Origin: Photobacterium piscicola | GTDB taxonomy: Bacteria; Pseudomonadota; Gammaproteobacteria; Enterobacterales; Vibrionaceae | Direction: 5' to 3' | Length of the DNA: 64,000 bases | Assembly (NCBI RefSeq): GCF_900166965.1 | Contig: NZ_FUZI01000002.1 | Location: 248,001 to 312,000 of the forward strand | Shown: in pieces, positions 18,173 to 29,811 of the stretch | Layout of the letters: each line of letters opens with the position of its first letter | Numbering within the stretch: the first letter of the stretch is position 1 | Made by a program: the position numbers and the translations under genes | The notes under the pieces: model-generated | Databases searched by the model: none | Seen by the model: only the letters and a program-made list of their open reading frames with translations | What the model was told of the DNA's origin: nothing

Positions 18173-18186
18173 ATGATCTACATCAA
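18173..18186. promoter_or_regulatory. second FNR-type box
   Basis: ATGAT-CTAC-ATCAA matches the FNR consensus in nine of ten positions and is centred exactly 50 bases from the first box. Confidence 0.5.
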
Positions 18187-18756
18187 TAAATAATGCATTT
18201 TTTTGGCGCTATGCCACAAATTACAATGTTTATATTTTTAATATCTATCTTTAATACTGTCATATCACAATATAATCTATTCCTATTCCTTCATAACCAC
18301 CCACTGCTTTACTGTAATTTGATTGTTCAACAAATCTAAGAAAAGTATTATGAAACAAAGTTTTGCAGAATTCCACTGACGCATAAATACATTCGTAGAA
18401 AACATTACAAAAATAAGGTGATTATAATAATTCCATAATAAAAACTTACAATTTATAAATAAAAAACCATATAGAACAAAATGTTACTTGTCCCATTGAT
18501 AGCCGTTATTCATCATTATTTTCTTAGTCGATCATTTTGGATTAAATAGATTTTGATTATGAGTAAATATTTTTCAGGTATTGTTGTTTTTTAATACCAA
18601 TATATAGCTTTTTAAAATAAAAATGCCCTACTCATTTTCTATTTAAAGTAATAACACCGTTATTAAATAGTAATCAATGTTATTTTTAATAACATTCTTG
18701 TTGAACGTTTTTTATTACTTGTTTATTAGAAATATCATCCATAAAATCGAGATATA

Positions 18757-18787
18757 AAAAAACGAGACATTAATAGTCTCGTTTTTT
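18757..18787. terminator. terminator of ruvAB
   Basis: AAAAAACGAGAC and GTCTCGTTTTTT form a 12-bp stem with a 7-base loop. Located 22 bases past the ruvB stop on the minus strand. Confidence 0.85.
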
Positions 18788-18808
18788 ATACATTCATTAT
18801 CTTTCTTC

Positions 18809-19825
18809 TTATTTTTTCTTGGGTATATCAAGCCCAAAATGTAAATAAGCACGCTGAGTTGCAATACGTCCACGAGGAGTGCGCTGTAAAAAACCTTGCT
18901 GGATTAAATAAGGTTCAAGCACATCTTCAATAGTGTCTTTTTCTTCACCAATTGCAGCGGCTAAGTTATCAAGTCCAACGGGTCCCCCCATAAATTTCTC
19001 AATAATCGCCATCAATAATTTGCGATCCATATAGTCAAAGCCACTACTATCAACATCAAGCATATCAAGGGCTTTATTGGCTATATCAGGGCAAATATGA
19101 CCATCACTTTTGACTTCTGCGTAATCACGCACACGACGTAATAAACGGTTAGCAATACGCGGAGTACCACGAGCACGCATTGCCATTTCCATCGCGCCGC
19201 CATCATCAAGTGATAAACCAAGGTAACTCGCACTTCGTGAGACGATATCTTTTAGATCTTCAACTTTGTAATATTCTAATCGCTGAGTTATACCGAAACG
19301 ATCCCGTAATGGTGATGTTAGCGATCCCGCCCGCGTTGTTGCACCGATTAAAGTAAAAGGTGGTAAATCAATTTTAATCGACCGCGCTGCAGGGCCTTCG
19401 CCAATCATGATATCTAATTGGTAATCTTCCATTGCTGGATAAAGTATTTCTTCAACCTGTGGGCTTAAACGATGGATTTCATCAATAAATAGCACATCAT
19501 TTTCTTCAAGGTTGGTTAATAGCGCGGCTAAATCACCGGCTTTTTCAAGCACAGGTCCAGATGTGGTACGAATACTCACTCCCATCTCATTAGCAACAAT
19601 ATTCGCTAAGGTCGTTTTACCTAAACCTGGAGGACCAAAAATCAATAAGTGGTCAAGCGCTTCATTTCGCAATCTTGCGGCTTGAATAAAGATTTCCATT
19701 TGATCACGGACATGATCCTGACCTTGATAATCATTCAGTAACTTAGGACGAATAGCACGATCAATAATGTCGTCTTCGCGCGGTGTCTCGAAATTACTCG
19801 AAACCAGTCTATCGGCTTCAATCAT
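18809..19825 (-). CDS. ruvB: Holliday junction helicase motor RuvB
   Basis: 338 residues. AAA+ hexameric ATPase that drives branch migration of Holliday junctions with RuvA. Walker A GPPGLGKT at 64-71, Walker [10 protein letters not shown], and a C-terminal winged-helix domain ending in the [14 protein letters not shown] region. It lies 27 bases behind ruvA. The ATG at 19825 has AGG at about 10 bases. Full length compared with E. coli (336). Confidence 0.98.
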   Translation of the reverse strand: MIEADRLVSSNFETPREDDIIDRAIRPKLLNDYQGQDHVRDQMEIFIQAARLRNEALDHLLIFGPPGLGKTTLANIVANEMGVSIRTTSGPVLEKAGDLAALLTNLEENDVLFIDEIHRLSPQVEEILYPAMEDYQLDIMIGEGPAARSIKIDLPPFTLIGATTRAGSLTSPLRDRFGITQRLEYYKVEDLKDIVSRSASYLGLSLDDGGAMEMAMRARGTPRIANRLLRRVRDYAEVKSDGHICPDIANKALDMLDVDSSGFDYMDRKLLMAIIEKFMGGPVGLDNLAAAIGEEKDTIEDVLEPYLIQQGFLQRTPRGRIATQRAYLHFGLDIPKKK

Positions 19826-19852
19826 AATAAATACCTATTACAGAATGTGTGA

Positions 19853-20476
19853 TCACACCATTGAACGTAATGCATCACGAATCATCGCTTCACTGGTCAT
19901 TTCAGGTTGTGCAACTTGAGCCACAACTTTCGCTGCAACTTGTGGTTTATATCCTAAAGCAATCAATGCACTAACAGCTTCATCTTCAGCGCGAGCTTGA
20001 TTTGATGGGTTCTGAATTGCAGCATTGGATGCGGCAGTATCAAGAGCCGGCGTAAAGAGATCCCCTTCGCCCCATCCTTTGAGACGATCTTTCATCTCAA
20101 CCACTAATCGTTCAGCAGTTTTCTTACCCACACCTGGAATTTTAACCAATGTCGATACATCTTCTAATTCAACACTGCGCACAAATTGGCTGGCGGTCAT
20201 GGCTGATAAAATCGCTAAGCCTAATTTAGGGCCAACACCATTGGCTTTAATAACCTCGCGGAATAATTCGCGCTCACTTTTTTTATTAAAGCCATACAAT
20301 AATTGGGCATCTTCACGCACGACAAAGTGAGTAAAAATAATCGCTTCTTGGCCTAACTCAGGTAACTCATAGAAACAGCTCATTGGCATAGAAACTTCAT
20401 AACCAATACCGCTCACTTCAAGTAATACTTCTGGGGGCTGTTTTTCAATCACAATTCCGCGTAGTCGGCCAATCAC
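19853..20476 (-). CDS. ruvA: Holliday junction binding protein RuvA
   Basis: 207 residues. An N-terminal OB-fold (1-65, starting MIGRLRG), two helix-hairpin-helix motifs ([11 protein letters not shown] and [11 protein letters not shown]) that hold the four-way junction, a flexible linker, and a C-terminal domain (about 160-207) that contacts RuvB. The start is GTG at 20476 with a weak ribosome site. Cotranscribed with ruvB and separated from ruvC by a terminator. Confidence 0.97.
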   Translation of the reverse strand: MIGRLRGIVIEKQPPEVLLEVSGIGYEVSMPMSCFYELPELGQEAIIFTHFVVREDAQLLYGFNKKSERELFREVIKANGVGPKLGLAILSAMTASQFVRSVELEDVSTLVKIPGVGKKTAERLVVEMKDRLKGWGEGDLFTPALDTAASNAAIQNPSNQARAEDEAVSALIALGYKPQVAAKVVAQVAQPEMTSEAMIRDALRSMV

Positions 20477-20605
20477 AACATCATCTCTATAATAGGAAGT
20501 AAACTGGCACTAGAATAGTAAACTACTGGATCAATATCCAGCCCTTTATGCATGTCATCATCAAACAACACGCCATCTTATTACTATAAAAATAACCAAC
20601 CCAAT

Positions 20606-20630
20606 AAAAAAGCAGCCACAGCTGCTTTTT
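20606..20630. terminator. terminator between ruvC and ruvA
   Basis: AAAAAAGCAGC and GCTGCTTTTT around CACA, with T runs on both strands. It ends the ruvC transcript 47 bases after its stop and separates it from ruvAB. Confidence 0.8.
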
Positions 20631-20676
20631 ATGACCACAATTACCTAACCACAATATTCATTGCAATGTGAATAAA

Positions 20677-21198
20677 TTAACGGTATCGACCACGGCGAGC
20701 GCTGGTTGCTTTACCGGCCATCGCGATTAGCGTTTTATGAGTATGCGCATGACATATAGCAATAGCTAAAGCATCGGCGGCATCGGCTTGCGGTGTCCCA
20801 TCAAGTTTAAGTACCGAACACACCATGTGTTGTACCTGAACTTTATCTGCGCCACCATTACCTACGACAGCTTGTTTTATTAATCGCGCAGCATATTCAC
20901 TTACAGGAAGATCAGCATTCACCGCCGCCACAATCGCACTGCCACGGGCTTGTCCAAGCTTAATGGCAGAGCTGGCATTCTTACCCATAAACACTTGTTC
21001 AATCGCAAAACAGTCGGGTTGAAATTGAGTAATAACCTCAGAAACCCCTGCGTAAATCTGTTTTAATCGGCCAGGAATATCAGGGCATGATGTACGAATA
21101 CAGCCGCTACCTAAATATTCTAGCTTACGACCAACTTGTCGAATAACCCCGTATCCCGTAATACGCGAACCCGGGTCAATACCTAAAATGACAGACAT
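20677..21198 (-). CDS. ruvC: Holliday junction endonuclease RuvC
   Basis: 173 residues. Dimeric Mg-dependent resolvase with an RNase H-like fold. The catalytic acids Asp8, Glu67, Asp139 and Asp142 correspond to Asp7, Glu66, Asp138 and Asp141 of the E. coli enzyme with an offset of one. The ATG at 21198 is well placed. It precedes ruvA but a terminator lies between them, so ruvAB probably has its own promoter. Confidence 0.97.
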   Translation of the reverse strand: MSVILGIDPGSRITGYGVIRQVGRKLEYLGSGCIRTSCPDIPGRLKQIYAGVSEVITQFQPDCFAIEQVFMGKNASSAIKLGQARGSAIVAAVNADLPVSEYAARLIKQAVVGNGGADKVQVQHMVCSVLKLDGTPQADAADALAIAICHAHTHKTLIAMAGKATSARRGRYR

Positions 21199-21332
21199 GA
21201 ATCCAATATTACCATTTGCTTAATACACCAATAGTTTATTGCAGTTAGTTATCTCAGCAGCTGATATATAAACAATGACTCAGCACTCATATTGATAACT
21301 CTGTATAAACATTGGTATAAACATAAAAATAA

Positions 21333-21359
21333 GCCGACCACTTATTGCTAAGGGTCGGC
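21333..21359 (-). terminator. terminator of aspS
   Basis: GCCGACC and GGTCGGC arms with a 13-base loop and a T-rich tail on the minus strand, 68 bases past the aspS stop. Confidence 0.7.
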
Positions 21360-21426
21360 CTGTTATTAACTATCGTTAATGAGATTAATAATAGTTAAGT
21401 TAATCAAATTAAGTAATTTAACTTAC

Positions 21427-23208
21427 TTATTCTTGATCAATTTTCTTTTTTGCAATATTAACCGCAATTGAAAGTTCTTCCAATGAAGCTGGATTTGCTA
21501 GGCTTGGCGCGTCTGTTAATAGACATGCCGCTGCGGTTGTTTTAGGGAATGCAATAACATCACGAATGTTATCAGTACCACAAAGTAGCATTACCAAACG
21601 GTCAAGACCAAATGCAAGACCTGCGTGTGGTGGTGTACCAAACTGTAGTGCATCAAGTAAGAAACCAAACTTCAAACGTTGCTCTTCAGTTGAGATACCT
21701 AGAATATCAAACACTGTCGATTGCATTGCTGAGTTGTGAATACGAACTGAACCGCCACCAACTTCGTAACCATTAATAACCATATCGTATGCATTAGATA
21801 ATGCATCAGCAGGGTTAGCCGCTAATTCTTCTGGTGTTAGGTTTAATGGAGAAGTAAATGGGTGGTGCATTGCAGACAATGAACCATCTTCATTTTCTTC
21901 AAACATTGGGAAATCAACAACCCAAAGTGGTTTCCATGCAGACTTATCAGTTAGCGCTAGATCTTCACCCAGTTTAAGACGAAGTGCACCCATCGCTTCT
22001 GTAACAACACGCTTGCTATCAGCACCAAATAGAATAATATCGCCAGATTCTGCTTGAGTACGCTCAAGTAAGTTCTCAACAATTTCTGCGTTTAGGAACT
22101 TAGCTACTGGAGATTGAACACCCTCAATACCTGCAGCACGATCGTTAACCTTCATCCATGCTAAGCCCTTAGCACCGTAAATACCTACAAACTTAGTGTA
22201 TTCATCAATTTGCTTACGACTTAGAGATGCGCCACCCGGAACACGGATAACAGCAACGCGACCTTTAGGATCATTTGCTGGTGCTGAGAATACTTGGAAC
22301 TCAACATCTTTAACAATATCCGCAACATCGACTAACTCTAGAGGGTTACGTAGATCTGGCTTATCAGAGCCAAAACGACGAGCGGCTTCTTCAAATGACA
22401 TAACAGGGAATGCGCCAAGATCTACATTTAGTAGCTCTTTCCACATTTCTGTGATCATTTTTTCAGTTGTCGCACGTACTTGATCCGCTGACATGAACGA
22501 TGTTTCGATATCGATTTGAGTAAATTCAGGCTGACGATCAGCACGTAAATCTTCATCACGGAAACATTTAACGATTTGGTAGTAACGGTCAAAACCAGAC
22601 ATCATCAACAATTGCTTAAATAGCTGTGGTGATTGTGGTAATGCGTAGAATTTACCTTTATGTACACGACTTGGTACTAAGTAATCACGCGCACCTTCTG
22701 GTGTTGCTTTAGTTAGTACTGGAGTTTCAATATCTAAGAAAGCATTATCATCAAGGAAACGACGAACAAAGCTTGATGCTTTAGCTCGTAGCTTGATGCG
22801 GTCGCTCATTTCTGGACGACGAAGATCTAAATAACGGTATTTTAGACGTTGTTCTTCTGAGTTCTTTTGGTTGAAGTCTAGAGGTAACGCTTCTGAACGG
22901 TTGATGATCTCAAGGCCAGTTGCATAAATTTCAACTTCACCTGTAGCCATGTCTTTATTACATTGGCTTTCAGGACGCTCACGCACTTCACCCGTTAGAC
23001 GAATACAAAACTCGTTACGTAATTGGTTTGCTAGTCCGAAGATCTCTGTCATATCAGGATCAATAACAACCTGAACCACACCTTCGCGATCACGCATATC
23101 AATAAAGATAAGACCGCCCAAATCACGGCGACGGTTAACCCAACCGCATAAATCTACTGTTTGTCCTGCAAGGGACTTATTTAGGTGTCCACAATAATGG
23201 GTGCGCAT
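21427..23208 (-). CDS. aspS: aspartyl-tRNA synthetase
   Basis: 593 residues (E. coli 590). Class II synthetase: an N-terminal OB-fold anticodon-binding domain with [20 protein letters not shown], motif 2 with [16 protein letters not shown], the bacterial GAD insertion domain, and motif 3 [13 protein letters not shown] near the C-terminus. The ATG at 23208 gives the family start MRTHYCG; the open frame continues 18 codons upstream without family sequence. Single gene, divergent from the DUF72 gene. Confidence 0.97.
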   Translation of the reverse strand: MRTHYCGHLNKSLAGQTVDLCGWVNRRRDLGGLIFIDMRDREGVVQVVIDPDMTEIFGLANQLRNEFCIRLTGEVRERPESQCNKDMATGEVEIYATGLEIINRSEALPLDFNQKNSEEQRLKYRYLDLRRPEMSDRIKLRAKASSFVRRFLDDNAFLDIETPVLTKATPEGARDYLVPSRVHKGKFYALPQSPQLFKQLLMMSGFDRYYQIVKCFRDEDLRADRQPEFTQIDIETSFMSADQVRATTEKMITEMWKELLNVDLGAFPVMSFEEAARRFGSDKPDLRNPLELVDVADIVKDVEFQVFSAPANDPKGRVAVIRVPGGASLSRKQIDEYTKFVGIYGAKGLAWMKVNDRAAGIEGVQSPVAKFLNAEIVENLLERTQAESGDIILFGADSKRVVTEAMGALRLKLGEDLALTDKSAWKPLWVVDFPMFEENEDGSLSAMHHPFTSPLNLTPEELAANPADALSNAYDMVINGYEVGGGSVRIHNSAMQSTVFDILGISTEEQRLKFGFLLDALQFGTPPHAGLAFGLDRLVMLLCGTDNIRDVIAFPKTTAAACLLTDAPSLANPASLEELSIAVNIAKKKIDQE

Positions 23209-23533
23209 AAGAAATTCCCAATCTATCTGTATTAGCATGTTCGTACTCGAGTCACAGCTCACTGCTAGCCCAAGTACAACTGGTTCAATCCCGACCGCTT
23301 GCTGTCTAATTTACGCATAAAATTGGATAGCAAGCAGGCCAAGAGGCAAAAATAACAAGCTATTATACCCAAACAGCCTCAGTTTGCGAAGTGAACAGCA
23401 CGTTTATTCGCATGATCTACCGCCAATCAAAAATGGAATCGTAATTAATTCTTTTTCAGTCATGGTTATTTAGGCTTTTTAGGATGAGTTACGCTAAAAT
23501 CCTAAAGTCTTATATCAATGGCGTGGACTTCAG
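23209..23533. other. divergent intergenic, aspS / DUF72 gene
   Basis: 325 bases that should carry two divergent promoters. No RNA gene, repeat or well-matched operator was recognised. Confidence 0.5.
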
Positions 23534-24427
23534 ATGACATTAACCGCAGCTAAAGTACAACCACTTCGAATAGGCTTAGCACAATGGTCGCATAATCACT
23601 GGATTCATAGTTTATATGGTAAAGGCTGCAAAAGTGGTGAGCGCTTAGCTCGTTATGCTGATGTATTTTCAACAGTAGAAGGCAATACCACATTTTATGC
23701 TATACCGAGTATGGCAACAGTACAAAAATGGCATGATGCAACGCCGCATGATTTTCGATTTACGTTTAAACTACCGCAAACCATTACTCATCAACAACAA
23801 TTACGCCATTGTGATCAAGCCGTCGCTGATTTTTTAAAAACAATGTATGTCTTAGCACCCAAAACGGCTATTTGGAAAATTCAACTTCCAGCTCAATTTG
23901 GACCTGATTCCCTGCCTATTTTGGCACAATTTTTAGCCAAATTCCCAAGCCATCTAACAACAGGGGTTGAAGTTCGACACCCAGATTTTTTTGCCAAAGG
24001 CTCAGCCGAACAAGCGTTGAACCGCTTGTTAATTGAACACCGTAGCAATCGTATTATTATGGATAGTCGGCCGCTTTTTTCTGCAACACCCACCTCTGAG
24101 GTAATTATAGATGCGCAACGAAAAAAGCCCCATGTGCCGGTTCATGCTATCGCCACTGCAAACAACCCTGTTATCCGTTTTATTGGTCATCCCAATGATA
24201 GCAACAATGACCCTTTCTTTAAAAATTGGCTCCAACGACTACCGTTATGGATAGCCGAAGGAAAACAACCGTATTTATTTATCCATTCACCCGATAATAA
24301 TGCAGCACCAGAATCAGCACTACGCTTATATCAACGCTTACAAAACCAATTATGCTCGACGGTCTGCTTACCCGATTTAGGTATACCAATCCATCAACAG
24401 TCACAGCAACAAATTACACTGCTATAG
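23534..24427 (+). CDS. DUF72 family protein, YecE-like
   Basis: 297 residues of the DUF72 (YecE) family, a TIM-barrel-like group of unknown activity. The N-terminal RIGLAQWSH, the FSTVEGNTTFYAIPS segment, FRFTFKLPQTITH and GVEVRHPDFF are the conserved blocks. It is divergent from aspS, a neighbourhood also seen in E. coli, where yecE lies beside the aspS region. Cytoplasmic, no signal peptide. Start ATG at 23534; the ribosome site is weak. Confidence 0.85.
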   Translation: MTLTAAKVQPLRIGLAQWSHNHWIHSLYGKGCKSGERLARYADVFSTVEGNTTFYAIPSMATVQKWHDATPHDFRFTFKLPQTITHQQQLRHCDQAVADFLKTMYVLAPKTAIWKIQLPAQFGPDSLPILAQFLAKFPSHLTTGVEVRHPDFFAKGSAEQALNRLLIEHRSNRIIMDSRPLFSATPTSEVIIDAQRKKPHVPVHAIATANNPVIRFIGHPNDSNNDPFFKNWLQRLPLWIAEGKQPYLFIHSPDNNAAPESALRLYQRLQNQLCSTVCLPDLGIPIHQQSQQQITLL

Positions 24428-24447
24428 CTATTAGCTAACTGTGATGA

Positions 24448-25311
24448 TTATTTTTGAGCAACGATATGATATTGATGAAAAATCTTTTCACTGATAGCTA
24501 CCATTACTTTGTTAAGCTCAGGCAGTGTTTTAAGTTTTGAATTGGCAATAAAAATACCAATAAACACAGGTTGATGATCTTTATTCCATACCATTGCGGT
24601 TAACGTGCGAGATCCATTGACACCACCGCCACTACGATCTGCAATATTCCATCCTTGGGGAAGCACAGCACGCGCTAACCCATCAGAGACCATATTATTC
24701 GTCATCCATAATTGTAATTGCGCTTTATTTTCAGCATTAAGCACATTGCCAATTAATAATTTTTTGACGGTATTCATCATTGCGATAGGCGTTGTCGTAT
24801 CATTTTTAGCCCCTTTCTCAACATAATTTAGCTTCGGCTCAAAGTGATCAAGTCGCGTATTATTATCACCAATCGTACGTAAAAAAGTCGTTAAACCTTG
24901 AGGGCCACCAATCAGCTCTAACGCTAAATTCGCCGCATAATTATCACTCATTAACATTGCAGCACCACACACACTTTGCAGTGACATTTGGCCACCAACA
25001 AAATTTTGCGTAATCGGATTCCAATTAATTAATCCCGCTTTTGTAACATCAATCTTCTGAGTCAAACTTAATGTATTTTGTTGCACGTCATATAACACAT
25101 TCGCGCAAGCTAATGTTTTAAATACACTCATCATTGGGAAACGCTCAGAACCATTAAAATTCCATTGCGTGTTATTCTGAGTATCTATCACAGCAACACC
25201 AATTTGCCCCTGAATCTGCTGTTCAGTATCACGTAAATACTGTTCCAAATTAGCTGCTGATGACGCATATGAAAATAAGGCTAATAAGCTAAACACCCAA
25301 CATCGTTTCAT
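24448..25311 (-). CDS. class A beta-lactamase, carbenicillinase-like
   Basis: 287 residues with a Sec signal peptide (about 1-19, cleaved after SSA). Active-site Ser62 lies in SVFK (Ambler 70-73), the SDN loop is at 122-124 and the omega-loop Glu158 in EPKLN. In place of the usual KTG triad it has RSG (226-228), the hallmark of PSE/CARB carbenicillinases. All catalytic residues are intact, so the enzyme should hydrolyse penicillins in the periplasm. It stands alone, divergent from cmoA, without integron, transposon or AmpR-type regulator nearby, which suggests a resident chromosomal gene. The exact subfamily is inferred from motifs. Confidence 0.9.
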   Translation of the reverse strand: MKRCWVFSLLALFSYASSAANLEQYLRDTEQQIQGQIGVAVIDTQNNTQWNFNGSERFPMMSVFKTLACANVLYDVQQNTLSLTQKIDVTKAGLINWNPITQNFVGGQMSLQSVCGAAMLMSDNYAANLALELIGGPQGLTTFLRTIGDNNTRLDHFEPKLNYVEKGAKNDTTTPIAMMNTVKKLLIGNVLNAENKAQLQLWMTNNMVSDGLARAVLPQGWNIADRSGGGVNGSRTLTAMVWNKDHQPVFIGIFIANSKLKTLPELNKVMVAISEKIFHQYHIVAQK

Positions 25312-26393
<1,082 letters not shown>

Positions 26394-26409
26394 GGTTTAT
26401 AGTTCCAAT

Positions 26410-27384
26410 ATGTTTAGTTTTTCTGCTTTTTATCAACTTCTTGCTCAACATGAGACCTTGCGTCCATGGTTAAATACTCTGCCGCAACAATTAAGTGATT
26501 GGGAACAACAAGAACATGGTGATATGGCTCGTTGGGCACGTGCACTGCAAAAATTCCCTACTGATAAGCCTGATGTTATTGATCTTAAAAATGACGTTAG
26601 CCTACGCAATGAGACCCCAATTGCTGACGGTGAGAAAAAACGTTTAGAAAGTCTATTACGTTTACTTCACCCGTGGCGTAAAGGCCCTTTCACTGTTCAT
26701 GATATCCACATTGATACTGAATGGCGTTCTGACTGGAAATGGGATCGTGTACTACCACATATCACACCACTAAAAGGCCGCAGTGTATTAGATGTTGGTT
26801 GTGGTAATGGTTATCACATGTGGCGCATGCTAGGTGAAGGGGCAAAATTAACTGTTGGTATTGATCCTTCAAGCTTATTTTTGATCCAATTTGAAGCCAT
26901 TAAACGCTTAATGGGTCAAGATGAGCGCGCGTATTTATTACCATTAGGTATTGAGCAATTACCTGAGCTAAAAGCGTTTGATACCGTGTTTAGCATGGGA
27001 GTGTTATATCACCGTCGTTCGCCTCTTGATCATATCCTCCAATTGAAAAATCAATTACGTGCCGGTGGTGAAGTTATTTTAGAGACTCTGGTCATTGATG
27101 GCGATGAAAATACTGTCCTTGTACCGACACACCGTTATGCACAAATGCATAATGTCTACTTTTTCCCCTCTGCCAAGGCATTAAAAGTGTGGATGGAAAA
27201 ATGTGGCTTCGTTGATGTTCGTATTGTTGATGAGAATATCACTACTACAGACGAACAAAGATCAACCAATTGGATGACTAATAATTCCTTACCAGAATAT
27301 TTAAATCAAGATGATAGTTCAAAAACTATCGAAGGATATCCAGCCCCAAGACGTGCAATCTTAGTCGGTAGGAATCCTGACTAA
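26410..27384 (+). CDS. cmoB: tRNA U34 carboxymethyltransferase CmoB
   Basis: 324 residues (E. coli 323). Transfers the carboxymethyl group of carboxy-SAM to 5-hydroxyuridine at position 34 of several tRNAs, making cmo5U, which widens wobble decoding. SAM-binding motif [13 protein letters not shown], and [12 protein letters not shown] in the active-site region. The ATG at 26410 fits the family start MFSFSAFY; an earlier frame start at 26296 lies inside cmoA and is rejected. One of the tRNAs modified in E. coli is tRNA-Ser(TGA), the type encoded at 257-347. Confidence 0.95.
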   Translation: MFSFSAFYQLLAQHETLRPWLNTLPQQLSDWEQQEHGDMARWARALQKFPTDKPDVIDLKNDVSLRNETPIADGEKKRLESLLRLLHPWRKGPFTVHDIHIDTEWRSDWKWDRVLPHITPLKGRSVLDVGCGNGYHMWRMLGEGAKLTVGIDPSSLFLIQFEAIKRLMGQDERAYLLPLGIEQLPELKAFDTVFSMGVLYHRRSPLDHILQLKNQLRAGGEVILETLVIDGDENTVLVPTHRYAQMHNVYFFPSAKALKVWMEKCGFVDVRIVDENITTTDEQRSTNWMTNNSLPEYLNQDDSSKTIEGYPAPRRAILVGRNPD

Positions 27385-27392
27385 CGACTGAC

Positions 27393-27419
27393 AAAAGGGA
27401 TGCTGTGCGCATCCCTTTT
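27393..27419 (+). terminator. terminator of cmoAB
   Basis: AAAAGGGATG and CATCCCTTTT form a 10-bp stem with a 7-base loop, followed by T residues, 9 bases past the cmoB stop. Confidence 0.85.
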
Positions 27420-27472
27420 TTGATGTAAACTAATGTTGTTATTATATAAAACAGACGCACATAGGAGATATG

Positions 27473-28279
27473 ATGCTTCGTCTTAGCGTATCATTAATTG
27501 CACTAGCGATACTTTCAGGATGTACCTCAAACGCAACGCTAGAGAAAAACCACCAACAAACTTTAGCCGCTCTCAATAATGTCGAAACCCACCTTGATAG
27601 CAAAATCAATAACGTTTCTACACATGTTGAAAACCAACAACAATATATTGGCCAACTTGAAAGAAAATTAGCATCTATCTCAAAAGATATAAAATTTCTT
27701 AAGCATAAGAGCCTAACTCAGCCTAAAGTCATTGTTGAAAAACAAATTATTCGTGTTCCAGTTGAACAGCCTGTTACTGACTCTAAGACTGCTAACGGTA
27801 AAGTGATTTTAGGACAAGAAGAATGGGTTTGGATTGACTCTGTTAAAAGCCATTTTAAAGCCCGTGTAGATACAGGTGCGACAACATCATCACTTAATGC
27901 GGTTGATGTACAAACATTTGAACGCGATGGTAAAGAGTGGGTACGTTTTAATTTAAGCCATGACTCTGCAATCGACACACCCGCTGAAATTGCAGCGAAT
28001 GACAAAGCGAAACCAGAAACCATTGAAGCGCCTATTTTCCGTTGGGTACGTATTCGTCAGTCAACGTCTGAAGAAGCAGTGCGTCGTCCAGTGATCGAAG
28101 CATGGATTACATTAGGTAGCTTGCACGAAAAAACACAGTTTACATTAGCTGATAGAACAAAGATGGATTTCCCAGTTCTACTTGGGCGGGAATTCTTTAA
28201 AGATATTGCATTGGTTGATGTAGGTAAACAATTTGTACAAGGAAAGACTGAGCCAAAGCCAGTCCAAGTTAACAAATAA
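27473..28279 (+). CDS. retropepsin-like aspartic protease lipoprotein
   Basis: 268 residues. The lipoprotein signal ends in LSGC with Cys17, so it should be lipid-anchored. A coiled-coil-like stretch (25-80) is followed by a retropepsin-like domain with RVDTGATTSSL (active-site Asp133) and VLLGREFF. Databases often call this family ATP-dependent zinc protease, although the DTGA motif is that of aspartic proteases. The second of two adjacent ATGs was chosen because AGGAG lies 5 bases before it. First of three genes with a transglutaminase/7TM protein and an ATP-grasp ligase; the three probably act together on a peptide or envelope substrate, but this is inference. Confidence 0.8.
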   Translation: MLRLSVSLIALAILSGCTSNATLEKNHQQTLAALNNVETHLDSKINNVSTHVENQQQYIGQLERKLASISKDIKFLKHKSLTQPKVIVEKQIIRVPVEQPVTDSKTANGKVILGQEEWVWIDSVKSHFKARVDTGATTSSLNAVDVQTFERDGKEWVRFNLSHDSAIDTPAEIAANDKAKPETIEAPIFRWVRIRQSTSEEAVRRPVIEAWITLGSLHEKTQFTLADRTKMDFPVLLGREFFKDIALVDVGKQFVQGKTEPKPVQVNK

Positions 28280-28293
28280 ATCAAGAGGCTGTC

Positions 28294-29808
28294 ATGACGT
28301 CTAGAATACCCTTTTATATACTGATATCCCTGCTGATAATTTCAGGTATTGGATTAAGCGTGTATCGCCATGATGTTTATGGTGTTCCATGGACTCCTGG
28401 AAAAGAACGCGCGGTATGGGAAGTAGAGGCACGAGTGCAATTTGATGCAATCGGCGATCCCGTACAAGTAAAAATGTCAGCACCAGGAACACAACAAGGC
28501 TTTACTCTTATTGATGAAAGCACTTCGTCACCCCCTAATTATTCTGTTGTGATCCACAATACTAAAGACGGTCGTGAAGCTGATTGGGCAACACGTACAG
28601 CAATTGGTAAACAAGTGTTGTATTACAAAACACAATTATTGGTTGATGATCACGCACGCTATAAACCAGTGCCACCCAAAGGTGAACCAGCTGAAGTTAG
28701 TTTAAGTAATCCACAACAAACAGCAGCAACAGCACTGTTAACTCAGGCGCGCAATTTATCTGCTGATGATGTGACATTAGCCCGTGAATTAATTCGCGAA
28801 TTACATGATAAACAGAATCAAAATGCTGCCGTATTACTTGATACAATGTCACCAGCTGATGTTGTTACAAGCCTATTGTCACTTGAAGGTATTCACTCTC
28901 GCATTGTTAGTGGATTAACGCTTGAAGATGGTCGTCGTCGTCAAAGCGTATCACCGATGGTTGAAGTGTGGGATAAGCAACAAAAAAACTGGCAGTTATT
29001 TAATCTCACAACTGGCGAGCAAGGCAAACCTGAAAATGTGATGATTTGGAACCAACAAGGTAATGCATTACTTGACGTTGTTGGTGGTCGTAACTCAAAT
29101 ATCAGTTTCTCTATTATTGCTCAAGACATTACGCCACAACGTGCAACGCAAGAGAAAATTAAAGTTGAAGATCTTTTAAACTTCTCAATTCATAGTTTGC
29201 CTCTTGAAGAACAAGCAATGTTTAAAACCATCATGTTAGTGCCTATTGGTGCGTTAATTGTGGTGTTCTTGCGAATCATTGTGGGGCTAAAAACATCAGG
29301 TACATTCATGCCAGTGTTAATTGCGGTTGCCTTTGTGCAAACTCAGCTCTTAACTGGTATTGTCGGTTTCCTATTGATTGTCGGTACAGGTTTGATCATT
29401 CGAAGTTATCTATCGAAACTCAACCTACTTCTGGTCGCTCGAATATCCGCGGTGATAATTACTGTAATATTGATCATTTCAATATTCACCGTGGTGGCAT
29501 TTAAGATTGGCTTGATTGAAGGTCTAACAATCACCTTCTTCCCAATGATCATTTTGTCATGGACAATCGAACGTATGTCGATTCTATGGGAAGAAGAAGG
29601 TGCGAAAGAAGTGTTTATTCAAGGTGGTGGTTCACTATTAACATCAGTGTTAATTTACCTCGCAATGACAACACCAATCATACGTCACCTAACGTTTAAC
29701 TTCATTGGTGTTCAGTTTATTATCCTTGCAGCTATCTTAATTTTAGGTAACTACACCGGTTATCGCTTAAGTGAGCTTCGTCGCTTTAAGCCACTGACCG
29801 AGGACTAA
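28294..29808 (+). CDS. inactive-transglutaminase/7TM membrane protein
   Basis: 504 residues. An N-terminal membrane anchor (about 5-23), a large external domain (25-300) resembling the inactive transglutaminase domain of the UUP1 family, and a block of about seven membrane helices (310-490) with LKTSGTFMPVLIAVAFV. No Cys-His-Asp triad is evident in the transglutaminase-like part, as usual for this family. It starts 14 bases after the protease gene and ends 3 bases before the ligase gene, so the operon is tight. The biochemical role is not established to my knowledge; a scaffold or transporter for the ligase product is possible. Confidence 0.75.
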   Translation: MTSRIPFYILISLLIISGIGLSVYRHDVYGVPWTPGKERAVWEVEARVQFDAIGDPVQVKMSAPGTQQGFTLIDESTSSPPNYSVVIHNTKDGREADWATRTAIGKQVLYYKTQLLVDDHARYKPVPPKGEPAEVSLSNPQQTAATALLTQARNLSADDVTLARELIRELHDKQNQNAAVLLDTMSPADVVTSLLSLEGIHSRIVSGLTLEDGRRRQSVSPMVEVWDKQQKNWQLFNLTTGEQGKPENVMIWNQQGNALLDVVGGRNSNISFSIIAQDITPQRATQEKIKVEDLLNFSIHSLPLEEQAMFKTIMLVPIGALIVVFLRIIVGLKTSGTFMPVLIAVAFVQTQLLTGIVGFLLIVGTGLIIRSYLSKLNLLLVARISAVIITVILIISIFTVVAFKIGLIEGLTITFFPMIILSWTIERMSILWEEEGAKEVFIQGGGSLLTSVLIYLAMTTPIIRHLTFNFIGVQFIILAAILILGNYTGYRLSELRRFKPLTED

Positions 29809-29811
29809 TAT

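Larger units (their letters stand above)
17860..18756. other. long AT-rich intergenic, cydA upstream / ruvB downstream
   Basis: Almost 900 bases without a credible gene. It holds the two FNR-like boxes at 18123-18186 and two small inverted repeats sharing AATAAC/GTTATT arms (18650-18664 and 18676-18696). A hydrophobic 62-codon plus-strand frame at 17952-18140 is probably a product of base composition. Confidence 0.5.
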
